DNA from: Mycobacterium sp. 1554424.7
GTDB lineage: Bacteria; Actinomycetota; Actinomycetes; Mycobacteriales; Mycobacteriaceae
DNA: 64,000 nt
Assembly (NCBI RefSeq): GCF_001665295.1
Contig: NZ_LZSE01000009.1
Span: forward strand, 248,001 to 312,000
Reading direction: 5' to 3'
Every line of letters begins with the position of its first letter. Positions within the stretch are counted from its first letter, which is position 1. This document shows, piece after piece, positions 10,607-21,578 of the stretch. The notes under the pieces are model-generated. The model had not been told where the DNA came from and made no database searches. It was given only the letters and a program-made list of their open reading frames with translations. Made by a program: the position numbers and the translations under genes.

Positions 10607-12226
10607 GTGGCTTCCCGAATCGAGCAGGCGCTCGGCGTAATTGGGACATTGCGGCGCGCCGGGATGATCGCGCCGATGCGGCCCGACCGCTATTGGAGGA
10701 TCGCCGCGGCCATGCGCCGCGAGGGCATGGGTATGACGGTGGGTTTCGCCGGCGCGGCGCAGCGCTGCCCGGACCGTCCCGGCCTGATCGACGAACTCGG
10801 CACGCTGACCTGGCGGCAGCTCGACGAGCGGATCAACGCGCTGGGGGCCGCGCTGCAGGGACTGCCTTCGGGAGCCCCCAAGGTGGTCGGCGTCATGTGC
10901 CGCAATCACCGCGGTTTCGTCGAGGCGGTGGTGGCGGTCAGCCGGATTGGCTCCGACGTGGTGCTGCTCAACACGTCGTTCGCGGGGCCCGCGCTGAGCG
11001 AGGTGGTCAACCGCGAGGGCGTGGACGCCGTCATCTACGACGAGGAGTTCACCGAGACGGTGGACCGCGCGCTGGCCGACCGGCCCGACGCCACCCGCAT
11101 CGTGGCGTGGACCGGCGGGCCGCACGAATTGACGCTCGAGCAACTCATCGCCGAGCACGCCGGGCAACAGCCGCAGCGCGGCGGCCGAAAGGGCAGGATG
11201 ATCCTGCTCACCTCGGGCACCACCGGAACACCCAAGGGCGCCAACCAAACCGGCGGCAACGCGGGCATCGGCACGCTCAAGGCGATCCTGGACCGCACGC
11301 CGTGGCGGGCCGAGGAAAACATCGTGATCGTGGCGCCGATGTTCCACGCCTGGGGCTTCTCTCAGCTGATCTTCGCGGCGTCGATGGCCTGCACGGTGAT
11401 CACCCGGCGCAAGTTCGACCCGGAGGCCACCCTCGACCTCGTCGACCGGCACCGGGCGACGGGCCTGGCGGTGGTCCCGGTCATGTTCGACCGGATCATG
11501 GAGCTGCCCCCCGAGGTGCGAAACCGCTACAGCTGCAAGTCGTTACGGTTCGCCGCGGCCTCCGGCTCGCGGATGCGCCCCGATGTCGTCACCGCGTTCA
11601 TGGACCAGTTCGGCGACGTCATCTACAACAACTACAACGCCACCGAGGCCGGCATGATCGCGACCGCCACCCCGGCGGACCTGCGGGCGGCCCCCGACAC
11701 CGCGGGCCGCCCGGCCGGTGGAACCGAAATCCGCATTCTGGATTCGGAATTCAACGAGCTGCCCGCCGGCGAGGTGGGCACCATCTACGTGCGCAACGAC
11801 ACCCAGTTCGAGGGCTACACCTCGGGCAGCACGAAAGATTTTCACTCCGGGTTCATGTCGTCGGGCGACGTCGGGTACCTCGACGACGACGGGCGGCTGT
11901 TCGTCGTCGGGCGCGACGACGAGATGATCGTCTCCGGCGGCGAGAACGTCTACCCGATCGAGGTGGAGAAGACGCTGGCGGCGCACCCCGACGTGGCGGA
12001 GGCGGCCGTCATCGGCGTGGACGACGAGCAGTACGGCCAACGGCTGGCGGCCTTCGTGGTGCTGGCCCCGGGCGCCGAGGCGACCCCCGACACGCTCAAG
12101 CAGCACGTGCGGGAGAACCTCGCCAACTACAAGGTGCCCCGCGAGATCGCCGTCCTCGACGAGCTGCCGCGCGGCAGCACCGGCAAGATCCAGCGCAACG
12201 AACTGCTGTCCCGGGTCAAGGGCTGA
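10607..12226 (+). CDS. fadD12: Fatty-acid--CoA/AMP ligase FadD12
   Basis: Adenylates a fatty acid and passes it to CoA or a carrier. The 539-residue protein has the AMP-binding P-loop TSGTTGTPKG at residues 202-211 and the YNNYNATEAG motif near 345. The hinge region is SSGDVGYLDDDGRLFVVGR near 425, and the C-terminal catalytic lysine lies in STGKIQRNE (about Lys527). The GTG start lies 2 bp after the acyltransferase stop, and the stop overlaps the lipO start (TGATG). Order acyltransferase-fadD12-lipO matches Rv1428c-Rv1427c-Rv1426c. Substrate cannot be told from sequence. Confidence 0.93.
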   Translation: MASRIEQALGVIGTLRRAGMIAPMRPDRYWRIAAAMRREGMGMTVGFAGAAQRCPDRPGLIDELGTLTWRQLDERINALGAALQGLPSGAPKVVGVMCRNHRGFVEAVVAVSRIGSDVVLLNTSFAGPALSEVVNREGVDAVIYDEEFTETVDRALADRPDATRIVAWTGGPHELTLEQLIAEHAGQQPQRGGRKGRMILLTSGTTGTPKGANQTGGNAGIGTLKAILDRTPWRAEENIVIVAPMFHAWGFSQLIFAASMACTVITRRKFDPEATLDLVDRHRATGLAVVPVMFDRIMELPPEVRNRYSCKSLRFAAASGSRMRPDVVTAFMDQFGDVIYNNYNATEAGMIATATPADLRAAPDTAGRPAGGTEIRILDSEFNELPAGEVGTIYVRNDTQFEGYTSGSTKDFHSGFMSSGDVGYLDDDGRLFVVGRDDEMIVSGGENVYPIEVEKTLAAHPDVAEAAVIGVDDEQYGQRLAAFVVLAPGAEATPDTLKQHVRENLANYKVPREIAVLDELPRGSTGKIQRNELLSRVKG

Positions 12227-13494
12227 TGCGGCTCGCCCGGACGCTCAGGAAGCCGCGGCCGCTGGCGCGCGCGACGCTCGAACTTGCCAACGCCGCCAAC
12301 GGATTACGGCCGCTTGCCCGCAAGGGCTACAGCACCGTCCTGGTGTTCTGGTTCGGCTGGCCGACGTCGGAGGTGCCGGGCGTGTACTTCTCCGCCTCGC
12401 TGGTCGACGCGCTGCGGCGCGGGCGCCGCGGCGACTTCGCCGGTAGGCGGGGGAAGGCCGCGCTGGCGCTGACTGCCGCGTCCTGGGCCATCCTGGCGGT
12501 GATCCGCTACCGCGGCGTCACCACGCCGGGCCCGGTGCTGGAGGCCGGCCTGCGCGAAGAACTGGGGCACGATTACGCCGACGCGGTCGAGGCGCTGCCG
12601 CAGGCGAAGCCCACCCGCAGCGGGCGGCGCAGCCTGCCGCTCGGCAACACGGTGGCGCGCCGGCGCTACGTGGAGAAGACGAACGTGGTGTCCTACGGCC
12701 CGCACGGCCGCGCCAACCTGGCCGACATCTGGCGCCGCCGCGACCTGCCGCGCGACGGCAAGGCGCCGGTGCTGCTGCAGGTGCCGGGCGGCGCGTGGGT
12801 GATCGGGATGCGCCGCCCGCAGGCCTACCCGTTGATGAGCCACCTAGCCGCCCGCGGCTGGGTGTGCGTGTCGATCGCCTATCGGGTTTCGCCGGTGCAC
12901 ACCTGGCCCGACCACATCGTCGACGTCAAACGGGCGCTGGCGTGGGTCAAGGAGAACATCGCGCGCTTCGGCGGGGATCCGGACTTCGTCGCGATCACCG
13001 GCGGCTCGGCCGGTGGGCACCTGTGCTCGCTGGCGGCGCTGACGCCCAACGACCCGCAATTCCAGCCGGGTTTCGAAGAGGCCGACACCTCGGTGACCGC
13101 CGCGGTGCCCGTATACGGGCGCTACGACTGGTTTTCCACCGACGGCGAGGGCCGCCCGGAGTTCGTTCGGCTGCTCGAAAAGTACGTCGTGAAACGGAAA
13201 TTCGCGACGCACCGCGACGTCTACACCGACGCCTCGCCGATCTGCCAGGTGCGTGACGACGCGCCACCGTTTTTCATCCTGCACGGCCGCGACGATTCGC
13301 TGATTCCGGTCGGCGAGGCGCAGGCGTTCGCCGCGGAGCTGCGCGCGGCGTCCAAGTCCCCGGTCGCCTACGCCGAATTGCCCCACGCCCAACACGCTTT
13401 CGACATCTTCAGTTCGCCCCGCGCGCATCGGTCGGCGGAGGCCGTCGCGCAGTTCCTGTCCTGGGTGTACGCGACGAACCCGCCGCGCCGCTAA
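12226..13494 (+). CDS. lipO: Alpha/beta-hydrolase esterase LipO
   Basis: Esterase or lipase of the HSL/carboxylesterase group. It is 422 residues from ATG 12226, which shares one base with the fadD12 stop. Motifs: [10 protein letters not shown] replaces the usual HGGG oxyanion loop; nucleophile Ser in TGGSAGGH; acid residue in HGRDDSLIP; catalytic His in LPHAQHAFD near the C-terminus. A hydrophobic segment around residues 75-90 ([15 protein letters not shown]) may anchor the protein to the membrane. It converges with the WS/DGAT gene, overlapping its 3' end by 4 bp. Same place as Rv1426c. Confidence 0.9.
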   Translation: MRLARTLRKPRPLARATLELANAANGLRPLARKGYSTVLVFWFGWPTSEVPGVYFSASLVDALRRGRRGDFAGRRGKAALALTAASWAILAVIRYRGVTTPGPVLEAGLREELGHDYADAVEALPQAKPTRSGRRSLPLGNTVARRRYVEKTNVVSYGPHGRANLADIWRRRDLPRDGKAPVLLQVPGGAWVIGMRRPQAYPLMSHLAARGWVCVSIAYRVSPVHTWPDHIVDVKRALAWVKENIARFGGDPDFVAITGGSAGGHLCSLAALTPNDPQFQPGFEEADTSVTAAVPVYGRYDWFSTDGEGRPEFVRLLEKYVVKRKFATHRDVYTDASPICQVRDDAPPFFILHGRDDSLIPVGEAQAFAAELRAASKSPVAYAELPHAQHAFDIFSSPRAHRSAEAVAQFLSWVYATNPPRR

Positions 13495-14879
13495 CTGAGC
13501 CCCGCCGCGACCTCGAGTTCGGTCAGCGCCGGCTCGATGGCGCGGGCCATCTCGTGGATGTCATTGGCGACTTCGGGGGTGGTGACAAAGCCGAAATCCA
13601 AGTATTTCTCGTAGGAGAAGCAGGTGATGTTCAGGGCGATGTCCATGACGGGCGGGCCGAGCGGCACCAGCGACTCCAATTTGGCCCCCGCCATGTACAG
13701 CGGCATCGGCGGGCCCGGGACATTGGACACGACCAGATTGAGCGGGGCCAGATTGCGCGAGAGTCCGGTAGCGGTGTAGGCGCGGGCGGCCAGCTGCAGC
13801 AACCCCGGCGGCGTGGTCTCGGTGAGGCCCATGATCTGGTGTGCCGATAGCGCCTTCGCCATCCCTTTGGCGCTCTGGGTGCTTTCGTGGATGGCCTTCA
13901 GCCGATCAGCGGGGTCTTCGATGTCGGTGGCCAGCGACGCGGTCATCGAGCTGATCTTGTTGCCGACGTCGCTCTTGCTTTCGTCGGTGCGCGTCGAGAC
14001 CGGGATCTGCGCGATGAGCGGTTTGGCCGGCAATTCATCGTGCTTCATCAAGTACGCTCGCGCGGCGCCGGCCACGAGCGCCAGCACCACGTCGTTGAGC
14101 TTGACGCCGTAGGCGTCCTTGACGGCCTTGGCACGGTCCAGCTCGACGCGGCAGCCCGTGATCCGCCGGTGCGGAGACACCGGTGCGTTGAAGCGCGTCT
14201 TGGGCGCTTCGAAGTAGCGCGGCGGCTTGCTGCTGACACCTAGCGCGGCGACCTGCTGACGCAGGGTCTGCTCCACCAGCCGGGCGATGCGGAAGGGCGT
14301 CTTGACGCCGACGTTGATCAGCGCGCCGATCGCGCGCCGCTCCACCCCCGGAAGCTGGAATCCCACCAACGACCCGACCGTCTCCTTTTGCGGCGGACGG
14401 GGTTCGGGCGTGACGTCCAGCAGAATTTCGCCGAGCCCGGCGCCCGAGACTCCGTCGACAATCGCGTGGTGCATCTTGGTCAGCGTCGCGACCCGGTTGC
14501 CCTTGACGTTCTCGATGACCCAGAGCTCCCATAACGGTCGGGAACGGTCCAGCTTGTAGGACATCAGCCGACCCACCAGCTCGTCGACCTCGCGCCTGCC
14601 GCCCGGGGCCGGAACCGCGATGTGACGGATGTGGAAGTCGATATCGAGCTCTTCGTCCTCGACGAACCACGGCCGGTCCAGCCCGAGGGGCGCGCCGGTG
14701 ACCCGCCATCGCAGCTGCGGCAGCTCGGGCAGCCGCTCGATGATCAGCTCGCGGACGCGTTCAAAGCTGAATTCGGGGGCATCGGTGAGATCGCAGATCG
14801 CCAGCGCACCCACATGCATATGCCAGCCCGCGGTTTCCGCAGACCAAAACGCCGCATCGACGCTCGAAAGCCGCTTCAT
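13491..14879 (-). CDS. Wax ester synthase/diacylglycerol acyltransferase (Rv1425-like)
   Basis: WS/DGAT enzyme, likely esterifying acyl-CoA to diacylglycerol or a fatty alcohol for storage lipid. It is 462 residues from ATG 14879 ([15 protein letters not shown], the family's usual opening, followed by [11 protein letters not shown]). The active site HHAIVDG is at residues 137-143. The second conserved block [14 protein letters not shown] lies near residue 365. The frame is open 66 bp further upstream but that part has no family resemblance. M. tuberculosis Rv1425 occupies the same position. It may work with the adjacent acyltransferase, FadD12 and LipO in lipid turnover. Confidence 0.92.
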   Translation of the reverse strand: MKRLSSVDAAFWSAETAGWHMHVGALAICDLTDAPEFSFERVRELIIERLPELPQLRWRVTGAPLGLDRPWFVEDEELDIDFHIRHIAVPAPGGRREVDELVGRLMSYKLDRSRPLWELWVIENVKGNRVATLTKMHHAIVDGVSGAGLGEILLDVTPEPRPPQKETVGSLVGFQLPGVERRAIGALINVGVKTPFRIARLVEQTLRQQVAALGVSSKPPRYFEAPKTRFNAPVSPHRRITGCRVELDRAKAVKDAYGVKLNDVVLALVAGAARAYLMKHDELPAKPLIAQIPVSTRTDESKSDVGNKISSMTASLATDIEDPADRLKAIHESTQSAKGMAKALSAHQIMGLTETTPPGLLQLAARAYTATGLSRNLAPLNLVVSNVPGPPMPLYMAGAKLESLVPLGPPVMDIALNITCFSYEKYLDFGFVTTPEVANDIHEMARAIEPALTELEVAAGLS

Positions 14880-15007
14880 GCGATGACCGTAGCCCTCCCC
14901 CACCCACCACGACCAGCAATTTGCTGGACGGGTTATCCGGCACAAATTCTGGCGCTCGCTTCTACCAGCGCCGCCGACGCATCTGCGCCGCCTCCCCGGG
15001 CAAGTAG

Positions 15008-15023
15008 TTTAAGGGTTTAAGGG
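15008..15023. repeat. Direct repeat TTTAAGGG x2 upstream of the WS/DGAT gene
   Basis: Two abutting identical octamers in the 215-bp space between whiA (3' end) and the WS/DGAT start, about 130 bp upstream of the latter. Nothing else notable is visible in this gap. Confidence 0.4.
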
Positions 15024-15094
15024 TCACCCAAGCGCACTCGCCATATGTCGGCGGTGGGCGGCCGTTCCCATGCGGATCAGCGCGGCGCGCTGAA

Positions 15095-16072
15095 CTACGC
15101 ATCCTCCAGCAGGTCGGGCGTAACCGCCGATTCGGTGTCGGGGATTCCGTCGACCTTCGCCTTGCGGTCGGCCATCGACAACAACCGCCGAATCCGGCCT
15201 GCCACAGCGTCTTTCGTCATCGGCGGGTCGGCGAGGCGACCCAGCTCCTCCAGCGAGGCCTGCCGGTGTTCGACGCGCAGCCGGCCCGCCGAGGCCAGAT
15301 GGTCGGGGACGGTGTCGCCGAGGATCTCCAGCGCGCGCTCCACCCGGGCCGCCGCCGCGACCGCCGCCCGCGCCGAGCGGCGCAGGTTGGCGTCGTCGAA
15401 GTTGGCCAGGCGGTTCGCCGTCGCGCGGACCTCGCGGCGCATCCGGCGCTCCTCCCAGACCAGCCGGGTGTCCTGCGCTCCCATCCTCGTCAGCAGGGCG
15501 CCGATCGCCTCGCCGTCGCGCACCACCACCCGGTCGGCGCCGCGCACCTCGCGCGCCTTGGCGCTGACCCCGAGCCGGCGCGCGGCCCCCACCAGCGCCA
15601 GCGCGGCCTCCGGGCCGGGGCAGCTGACCTCGAGGGCCGACGAACGTCCGGGCTCGGTCAGCGACCCGTGCGCCAAAAAGGCCCCCCGCCAAGCCGCCTC
15701 GGCGTCGGCGACGCTGCCGCCGACGACCTGGGCCGGCAGCCCGCGCACAGGGCGCCCCCGCATGTCGAGCAGCCCGGTCTGACGCGCCAGCGCCTCGCCG
15801 TCGTTGGCCACCCGCAGCACGTAGCGGGTGCTCTTGCGAATCCCGCTGGCCGACAACACATGCACGACGGCGTTGTACCCGTAGAGCTCGAAGATGTCCT
15901 TGCGCAGCCGGCGCGCGACGTTGCCCAGGTCCACCTCGGCCTCGACGACCACCCTGCCGCCCACGATGTGCAGGCCGCCGGCGAACCTCAACAGGGACGT
16001 GACCTCCGCGCGCCGTGCGCTGACCGATTTCACAACCAGACGGCTCAGCTCGTCCTTGACTTCGGTCGTCAT
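15095..16072 (-). CDS. whiA: Sporulation/cell-division regulator WhiA
   Basis: DNA-binding protein with an N-terminal degenerate LAGLIDADG homing-endonuclease-like domain (about residues 15-200) and a C-terminal helix-turn-helix (about 220-310). The C-terminal part includes [20 protein letters not shown]. It is 325 residues, matching M. tuberculosis Rv1423, when started at ATG 16072. That ATG overlaps the yvcK stop by 4 bp (ATGA); a GTG two codons upstream is the alternative. It is the last gene of uvrC-rapZ-yvcK-whiA, an order conserved in actinobacteria. In Streptomyces, WhiA acts with WhiB to control division genes. Confidence 0.96.
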   Translation of the reverse strand: MTTEVKDELSRLVVKSVSARRAEVTSLLRFAGGLHIVGGRVVVEAEVDLGNVARRLRKDIFELYGYNAVVHVLSASGIRKSTRYVLRVANDGEALARQTGLLDMRGRPVRGLPAQVVGGSVADAEAAWRGAFLAHGSLTEPGRSSALEVSCPGPEAALALVGAARRLGVSAKAREVRGADRVVVRDGEAIGALLTRMGAQDTRLVWEERRMRREVRATANRLANFDDANLRRSARAAVAAAARVERALEILGDTVPDHLASAGRLRVEHRQASLEELGRLADPPMTKDAVAGRIRRLLSMADRKAKVDGIPDTESAVTPDLLEDA

Positions 16073-17106
16073 CGCCACGCGTCGTCACCCCTCGTCTCAC
16101 CATCGACCCGCATCTGAGCGGTGGTCCGATCCAAAGGGGCTCCTCGACCTTCTAAGCCACTCTTGTGACCCGCTCGGACCCCGTCCAGCGCCGCCGCGAG
16201 CTTGCCCGGGTCATGTAAAGGTGTACCAGGTCGGGCCACGTCAGCGAAGTGGACCTCGGCTTGTAGCAGCGTCGCGGTGCGGCGCAGTTGCTCGCGTTCG
16301 CGATCGCTGGGCACCCGCTCGGCGTCGATGATGATGTCGTGCACGGTGAAACCCGGCGCGTGCTGGGCCAGCACGTGCAGGTGGCGCTCCACCGAGAAGC
16401 CCGCCGTCTCCCCCGGCTCCGCGACCAGGTTGAGCACCAGCGCGCGCCGGGCGGTGGTGGCCCGCAGCGCCGTCGCCAGGTCCGGAACCAGCACGTGCGG
16501 GATCACGCTGGTGAACCACGACCCGGGGCCCAAGACCACCAGGTCCGCCGCCATGATCGCGTCCACGGCCTGGCGGGTCGCCGGGGGGTTGGGCGGCAGC
16601 AGGCGCACCCGCCGCACCTTGCCGGGCGTCGTCGCGATGGCCACCTGGCCGCGGATCAGCCGGAACATCCGCGGGTCGGTCTCCAGGCCGGACACGTCGG
16701 CCTCGATCTGCAGCGCGATCGGGCACATCGGCAACACCCGGCCCTTGACCCCCAGGATCCGGCCCAGCTCGTCGAGGGCGGCGACGGGATCGGCCAGCAC
16801 CTCGGACAGGCCGGCCAGCAGCAGGTTGCCGATCGGGTGCCCGGCCAGCGCCCCGTTGCCGCCGAATCGGTGCTGCATGATGGTCGCCCACAGCCGCCCG
16901 TACGGGCTGTCAGATGCCAACGCCGCCAAGGCCATTCGCAAATCGCCGGGCGGGATGACGTCCAGTTCGCTGCGCAGCCGGCCCGACGAGCCGCCGTCGT
17001 CGGCGACCGTCACGACGGCGGTGACATAGGGCGTCAGCCGGCGCGCCGCGGACAGCGTCGCATACAGGCCGTGTCCGCCCCCCAGCGCAACGATGCCTTC
17101 ATTCAT
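16069..17106 (-). CDS. yvcK: Gluconeogenesis factor YvcK/GlmR/CuvA family
   Basis: UDP-sugar-binding protein of the CofD/UPF0052 fold that links carbon metabolism to cell-wall precursor supply. The mycobacterial protein is called CuvA (Rv1422). The 345-residue sequence opens with [14 protein letters not shown], the Gly-rich nucleotide-binding loop at residues 5-13, and has [14 protein letters not shown] near 37 and [12 protein letters not shown] near 195. A short tail of about 30 residues after residue 310 is poorly conserved in the family. It overlaps rapZ by 4 bp and whiA by 4 bp. Confidence 0.95.
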   Translation of the reverse strand: MNEGIVALGGGHGLYATLSAARRLTPYVTAVVTVADDGGSSGRLRSELDVIPPGDLRMALAALASDSPYGRLWATIMQHRFGGNGALAGHPIGNLLLAGLSEVLADPVAALDELGRILGVKGRVLPMCPIALQIEADVSGLETDPRMFRLIRGQVAIATTPGKVRRVRLLPPNPPATRQAVDAIMAADLVVLGPGSWFTSVIPHVLVPDLATALRATTARRALVLNLVAEPGETAGFSVERHLHVLAQHAPGFTVHDIIIDAERVPSDREREQLRRTATLLQAEVHFADVARPGTPLHDPGKLAAALDGVRAGHKSGLEGRGAPLDRTTAQMRVDGETRGDDAWR

Positions 17107-17978
17107 TCGCGACCCAGATCCCGGTGCAGGACCCGCACCGTCAGCTGCGGGTTACCCCCAAGGCGCTGCATCAACGCCTCCGCGATCGCGACGCTGCGAT
17201 GCTTGCCGCCGGTGCAGCCGATGGCGACCGTCATGTAACGCTTGCCCTCCCGCCGGTAGCCGTCGACAACCAGATTTAGCAAACGATGGTAAGCGTCGAG
17301 AAACTCGCCCGCGCCGGGCTGGCCCAATACGTAGTCGCGCACCGCGGGGTGCTGGCCGGTGAGCGGACGCAAATCATCGACCCAGTGCGGGTTGGGCAGG
17401 AACCGGACGTCCATCACCATGTCGGCGTCCATCGGCAGGCCGTACTTGAAGCCGAAGGATTCGAAAGTGACGCTAGTGGTTCCGGCGCCGTTGCCGCCGA
17501 ACGCGCGCTCGATGCTCTCCCGCAGGCCACGCACCGACAGCGTCGAAGTGTCGATGATCAGGTCGGCGGTGGCGCGGACCGGGGCGAGCATCCGGCGTTC
17601 GGCGGCGATGCCCTCGGCCAGGGTCTGGTCGCCCTGCAGCGGGTGGCTGCGCCGGTTCTGCTCGTAGCGGCGCACCAGCATGTCGTCGGAGGCCTCCATG
17701 AACACCACGCGGGGGGTGATGTTGCGGGTGGCCAACTCGTTGCGCACCTCGTCGAGGTCCCCGGTGAAGCCGCGCGACCGCACATCCATCACCACGGCCA
17801 GCTGGGTGATGCGCGAACCGGCGGCCAGCCCGAAATCGACCATGCGCGTGATCAGCTGGGGCGGCAGGTTGTCGGCCACATACCAGCCGAGGTCCTCGAG
17901 CACCTTGGCCGCCGTCCCCCGCCCGGCCCCCGACAATCCCGTCACCAATACGACGTCGATGCCCGCGCTGCTCGTCAT
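17103..17978 (-). CDS. rapZ: RNase adapter RapZ/YvcJ-family nucleotide-binding protein
   Basis: P-loop NTPase-like protein; in E. coli the homologue guides small-RNA decay controlling glucosamine synthesis. The 291-residue protein has a P-loop reading GLSGAGRG at about residues 14-21, where most homologues have GLSGAGKS. The Walker A lysine is therefore arginine. Other family blocks are intact: VADNLPPQL near 36, [22 protein letters not shown] near 94, and the C-terminal [11 protein letters not shown] near 252. It overlaps uvrC and yvcK by 4 bp each. Same position as Rv1421. Confidence 0.93.
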   Translation of the reverse strand: MTSSAGIDVVLVTGLSGAGRGTAAKVLEDLGWYVADNLPPQLITRMVDFGLAAGSRITQLAVVMDVRSRGFTGDLDEVRNELATRNITPRVVFMEASDDMLVRRYEQNRRSHPLQGDQTLAEGIAAERRMLAPVRATADLIIDTSTLSVRGLRESIERAFGGNGAGTTSVTFESFGFKYGLPMDADMVMDVRFLPNPHWVDDLRPLTGQHPAVRDYVLGQPGAGEFLDAYHRLLNLVVDGYRREGKRYMTVAIGCTGGKHRSVAIAEALMQRLGGNPQLTVRVLHRDLGRE

Positions 17979-19918
17979 TGCGCGTTCCCGGCCTGTTCGG
18001 GTCGCAGCGCCTCGAGGACGGCCGTGGCCGTGGCCACGCCGATGCCCGGAACGGCGGTGATCTGGTCGACGGTGGCCTCCTTGAGGCGGGCTATCGATCC
18101 GAAATGCGTAACCAGCGCCTTGCGGCGATGCTCTCCCAATCCTGGCACCGAATCCAGCGCTGATGCGGTCATTCGCTTGGATCGCTTGCTGCGATGGTAG
18201 GCGATGGCGAACCGGTGCGCCTCGTCACGCACGCGCTGCAGCAGGTAGAGGCCCTCGCTGTTGCGCGGCATGATGATGGGGTCCGGTTCGGAAGGCACCC
18301 AGATCTCTTCCAGCCGTTTGGCCAGCCCGATCACCGCGACGTCGGTGATGCCGAGGTCCTCGAGTACTGCGCTGGCCGCGTTGACTTGCGGCGCGCCGCC
18401 GTCGACGACGTAGAGGTTGGGCGGGTACGCGAAACGGCGCGATTTCCCTTCCGCGGAAAGCATATTGGGGTCCTGCTGTTCGGAGAGGTGCCGGGCGAAC
18501 CGGCGGCGGGTCACCTCGGCGATGGAGGCGACGTCGTCGGAGCGTCCCTGCCCGGCGGCCTCCCGGATCCCGAAGTGGCGGTAGTCCGATTTGCGCGGCA
18601 GGCCGTCCTCGAACACCACCAGCGAGCCCACCACGTCGGTGCCCTGCACGTGGCTGATGTCGACGCATTCGATGCGCAGCGGCGCGTCGGCCAGACCCAG
18701 CGCGTCCTGAATGTTCTGCAGCGCGGCGGATCTCGCGTTGAAGTCGCCGGCACGCTTCAGCTTGTGTTGCTGCAGCGCCTCTTTCGCGTTGCGCTGGACG
18801 GTTTCGGCGAGCGCGCGCTTGTCGCCGCGCCGCGGCACCCTTAAGTTCACGCGCGAACCGCGCAGGCCGGACAGCCAGGCGGTCAGCTCGTCGGAGTTCG
18901 ACGGCAGGCACGGCACCAGCACCTCGCGGGGAACCGGGTTGGCGGCCTCGTCGGCGGCGCCCCCCAGCTCGGCCTGCTCGCCGTAGAACTGGGTGAGGAA
19001 CTGCTCGACGAGCCGCTCCTCGCCGGATTCGCCTGGATCACCGGACTTTTCGACGATCCAGCCGCGCTGGCCGCGGACCCGGCCGCCACGCACGTGGAAC
19101 ACCTGCACCGCCGCTTCCAGCTCGTCGTCGGCGAACGCGACCACGTCGGCGTCGGTGCCGTCACCGAGCACCACGGCCTGTTTTTCCATGGCGCGCTTGA
19201 GCGCGCCCAGGTCGTCACGCAGCCGCGCGGCGCGCTCGAAGTCGAGCTGCTCGGCCGCGGCGTTCATCTGTTGTTCCAGCTCGCGGGCGAACCGATCGGT
19301 CTTGCCGGACAGGAAGTCGCAGAAGTCCTCGACAATCTGGCGATGTTGCTCGGCGCTGACCCGGCCGACGCACGGCGCCGAGCACTTGTCGATGTAGCCG
19401 AGCAGGCACGGGCGGTCGATCTGCTTGTGCCGCTTGAACACTCCGGCCGAGCAGGTGCGCGCCGGGAAGACGCGGGTCAGCAGGTCCAGCGTTTCGCGGA
19501 TCGCCCACGCGTGCGAGTAGGGGCCGAAATAGCGCACCCCCTTGCGCCGCGGGCCCCGATACACCATCAGCCGGGGGAACTCCTCGTTGAGGGTGACGGC
19601 CAGCACGGGGTAGGACTTGTCGTCGCGGTAGCGGACGTTGAAGCGCGGATCAAATTCCTTGATCCAGTTGTATTCCAGCTGCAGCGCCTCGACTTCGGTG
19701 TTGACCACCGTCCACTCGACCTTGGCCGCGGTGGTCACCATCTGGCGGGTTCGCGGGTGCAGGCCGGCGACGTCGGCGAAGTAAGACGTCAGCCTGCTGC
19801 GCAGGCTCTTGGCCTTGCCGACGTAGATGACACGCCCGTGTACGTCCCGGAACCGGTAGACGCCGGGCTCGACCGGGATGGACCCGGGCGCGGGGCGATA
19901 CGTTGCGGGATCTGGCAC
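17975..19918 (-). CDS. uvrC: Excinuclease ABC subunit C
   Basis: Nuclease subunit of nucleotide excision repair, making the 3' and 5' incisions with UvrB. The 647-residue protein starts at GTG. It has a GIY-YIG nuclease domain (residues 16-95, [18 protein letters not shown]), the UVR motif binding UvrB (about 205-240), and an RNase H-like C-terminal nuclease domain ([19 protein letters not shown] near 400). It ends in tandem helix-hairpin-helix motifs ([21 protein letters not shown]). First gene of uvrC-rapZ-yvcK-whiA. Confidence 0.98.
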   Translation of the reverse strand: MPDPATYRPAPGSIPVEPGVYRFRDVHGRVIYVGKAKSLRSRLTSYFADVAGLHPRTRQMVTTAAKVEWTVVNTEVEALQLEYNWIKEFDPRFNVRYRDDKSYPVLAVTLNEEFPRLMVYRGPRRKGVRYFGPYSHAWAIRETLDLLTRVFPARTCSAGVFKRHKQIDRPCLLGYIDKCSAPCVGRVSAEQHRQIVEDFCDFLSGKTDRFARELEQQMNAAAEQLDFERAARLRDDLGALKRAMEKQAVVLGDGTDADVVAFADDELEAAVQVFHVRGGRVRGQRGWIVEKSGDPGESGEERLVEQFLTQFYGEQAELGGAADEAANPVPREVLVPCLPSNSDELTAWLSGLRGSRVNLRVPRRGDKRALAETVQRNAKEALQQHKLKRAGDFNARSAALQNIQDALGLADAPLRIECVDISHVQGTDVVGSLVVFEDGLPRKSDYRHFGIREAAGQGRSDDVASIAEVTRRRFARHLSEQQDPNMLSAEGKSRRFAYPPNLYVVDGGAPQVNAASAVLEDLGITDVAVIGLAKRLEEIWVPSEPDPIIMPRNSEGLYLLQRVRDEAHRFAIAYHRSKRSKRMTASALDSVPGLGEHRRKALVTHFGSIARLKEATVDQITAVPGIGVATATAVLEALRPEQAGNAQ

Positions 19919-20072
19919 GTACCCAGGCTAGTAGGCCGGTAGGACGGCGGAAGCCATCCCCATTCGTGCCGTCGAACGGGACACCCTGGGACACGCAAGC
20001 TGTCATCAGGCCTCGTGCGCGGCGAGCGGCGCCCTGCTCGCGCTCATCTCGCCCTAATTCGTTGACCCACCG

Positions 20073-21575
20073 TCAAAATGGAGGCGGATCGTCATCGTCG
20101 GTGGGTGGGGCGGGTCCGGTGTAGGTCCAGGTTTCAGCGCGCCGGGCGGTGCGGGCGTCGCGGTTGTGGCGGCGTTCGGTGGCCACGTAGCGGGCCCGGT
20201 TTTGCGCGCGGGTCGTGGTGCGCCGCGGCATCCTCGCGGTGCGCTCCCCGCGGCGCTCGGCCGGGGTGACCCGGTGCAGTGCGCGGGTGGGAGCGCGCAG
20301 GCTGGGAAACAGCAGCGCGCTACCCGGGGTGGTCACATACGTCTGCCCGCCGGGCAGGGTCCAGATCACCGTCCCGTCGGGCAGCTGGGTGTCCCGCCAG
20401 CCCCAAAACGTCTTCAGCAAATGATGCAGCCGGCACTCACATTTGAGGTTTGAGGCGTGCGTAGCACCCCCGTCGGCGTAGGGGATGGTGTGGTCGAGAT
20501 CGCAGTCGATGGCCGGGGCATCACAGCCCGGCGCCCGACACGTCAAATCCCGGCACCGCACGAAATCGGCCAACGCCTTCGAGGGCACATACCCTGTTTC
20601 CGGCGGGGCGTCGCCCGGGTGGATCAGCGGCACCAACTTGGCCGACTTGGCCAGCTCGGCCACCAGTTCGGGGGGAATCAGTTCATCGGCGCCCAGCCCG
20701 GATCCCGGCGCGCTGCCGCGCCCGTCGAGGGTGGCCTGTTCGGCGATCACATGCATCACCACCGGCGAGGCGGGCCGTCGGGCGCCGGCCGCGCAATCGG
20801 TGCGCCCGCACCGGCAGCCCAGCCGATCCGCCCCCACGGCCAGCGCGCCTAGCGCGTCAGCGCGGCGCTGCTCCCTAGTGCGCGGGTCGTGTGCACACAC
20901 CGTGGCCGCCAACGCATCCAGGCGCTCATCGAGCGCATGCGCATCCGGGGTCAACAGGCTGCCATTGATTTCCGAGATCCCGCACCCCACCAGATCACCA
21001 ATCCATACCTCGCGATCGACCTGACGCTCGGCGCGCCGGCGCACCGCATCCACATCCGCGCGGGCCACGATCCGATCCACCTGCCCGGCCAGTCGGCCGC
21101 GCGTCATCGACGGCCACCGCGGCGCGCACACCGCCAACTCGGCGTCCACGACCGCCAACACCTTCGGGTCGGTGATCAGATCGGTGCGATACACCAGCGT
21201 CTGAAACAGCCGGTAGTCGATGTCGCCGGCCCGAAACACCGCGGCCACCGCTGGCAGCCGCTCGCGCATGGCCAGCGCGTAACGCAGGTAGCTGCCCGCC
21301 ATCGCCAGGCTCGTCCGAAACGCCGCGGCCACCTCCGCACCCACCGCCGCCCACGTGTCCACCGCCCAATCGGCCGCCTCCCCGCGCTGAGCGCGACGCA
21401 GCTCAAACAACTCCCCGACCGCATCCAACCGATCCGCGGCCGCGCGCGCCTCAGCCCGCCCGGCGCCACACATCCGCTCCACCAGCGCCGCCGAGCGCTC
21501 GGTGACCGGGGGCTCCCAGTAATCATGAAGCCGAGTATCGAACATATGTTCGAGTATGCCACGGCCCCCAGACAA
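20073..21575 (-). CDS. 13E12-repeat family protein: DUF222 + HNH endonuclease
   Basis: Putative nuclease of the mycobacterial REP13E12 family. About 490 residues if begun at ATG 21545 (MFDTRLHDYWEPP); the frame opens at TTG 21575. DUF222 covers about residues 20-310, and an HNH domain about 360-410 contains CRAPGCDAPAIDCDLDH, followed by NLKCECRLHH. These give the Cys pairs and the His/Asp metal site. The last 90 residues are very Arg-rich. A perfect SOS box lies across the ATG. It sits between lprH and uvrC where M. tuberculosis has Rv1419, so it is probably an inserted accessory gene. In M. tuberculosis REP13E12 copies are targets of the phiRv1 integrase. Confidence 0.85.
   Translation of the reverse strand: MSGGRGILEHMFDTRLHDYWEPPVTERSAALVERMCGAGRAEARAAADRLDAVGELFELRRAQRGEAADWAVDTWAAVGAEVAAAFRTSLAMAGSYLRYALAMRERLPAVAAVFRAGDIDYRLFQTLVYRTDLITDPKVLAVVDAELAVCAPRWPSMTRGRLAGQVDRIVARADVDAVRRRAERQVDREVWIGDLVGCGISEINGSLLTPDAHALDERLDALAATVCAHDPRTREQRRADALGALAVGADRLGCRCGRTDCAAGARRPASPVVMHVIAEQATLDGRGSAPGSGLGADELIPPELVAELAKSAKLVPLIHPGDAPPETGYVPSKALADFVRCRDLTCRAPGCDAPAIDCDLDHTIPYADGGATHASNLKCECRLHHLLKTFWGWRDTQLPDGTVIWTLPGGQTYVTTPGSALLFPSLRAPTRALHRVTPAERRGERTARMPRRTTTRAQNRARYVATERRHNRDARTARRAETWTYTGPAPPTDDDDPPPF
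21538..21553. promoter_or_regulatory. SOS box (LexA operator), perfect 16-bp palindrome
   Basis: Sequence TCGAACATATGTTCGA, a full match to the mycobacterial LexA consensus TCGAAC-N4-GTTCGA and self-complementary throughout. It overlaps the ATG (21543-21545) of the 13E12 gene. Family knowledge: several 13E12 genes in M. tuberculosis belong to the LexA regulon. Repression in undamaged cells and induction by DNA damage is the inference. Confidence 0.9.
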
Positions 21576-21578
21576 GGG

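Noticed and set aside
10693-12225. Upstream extension of the lipO frame through fadD12
   Set aside because: Only the part from ATG 12226 resembles an esterase; the rest is an off-frame reading of fadD12.
20073-21575. Insertion sequence or prophage around the 13E12 gene
   Set aside because: No transposase, integrase, terminal inverted repeats or duplicated flanks are visible; it is a single gene insertion at most.
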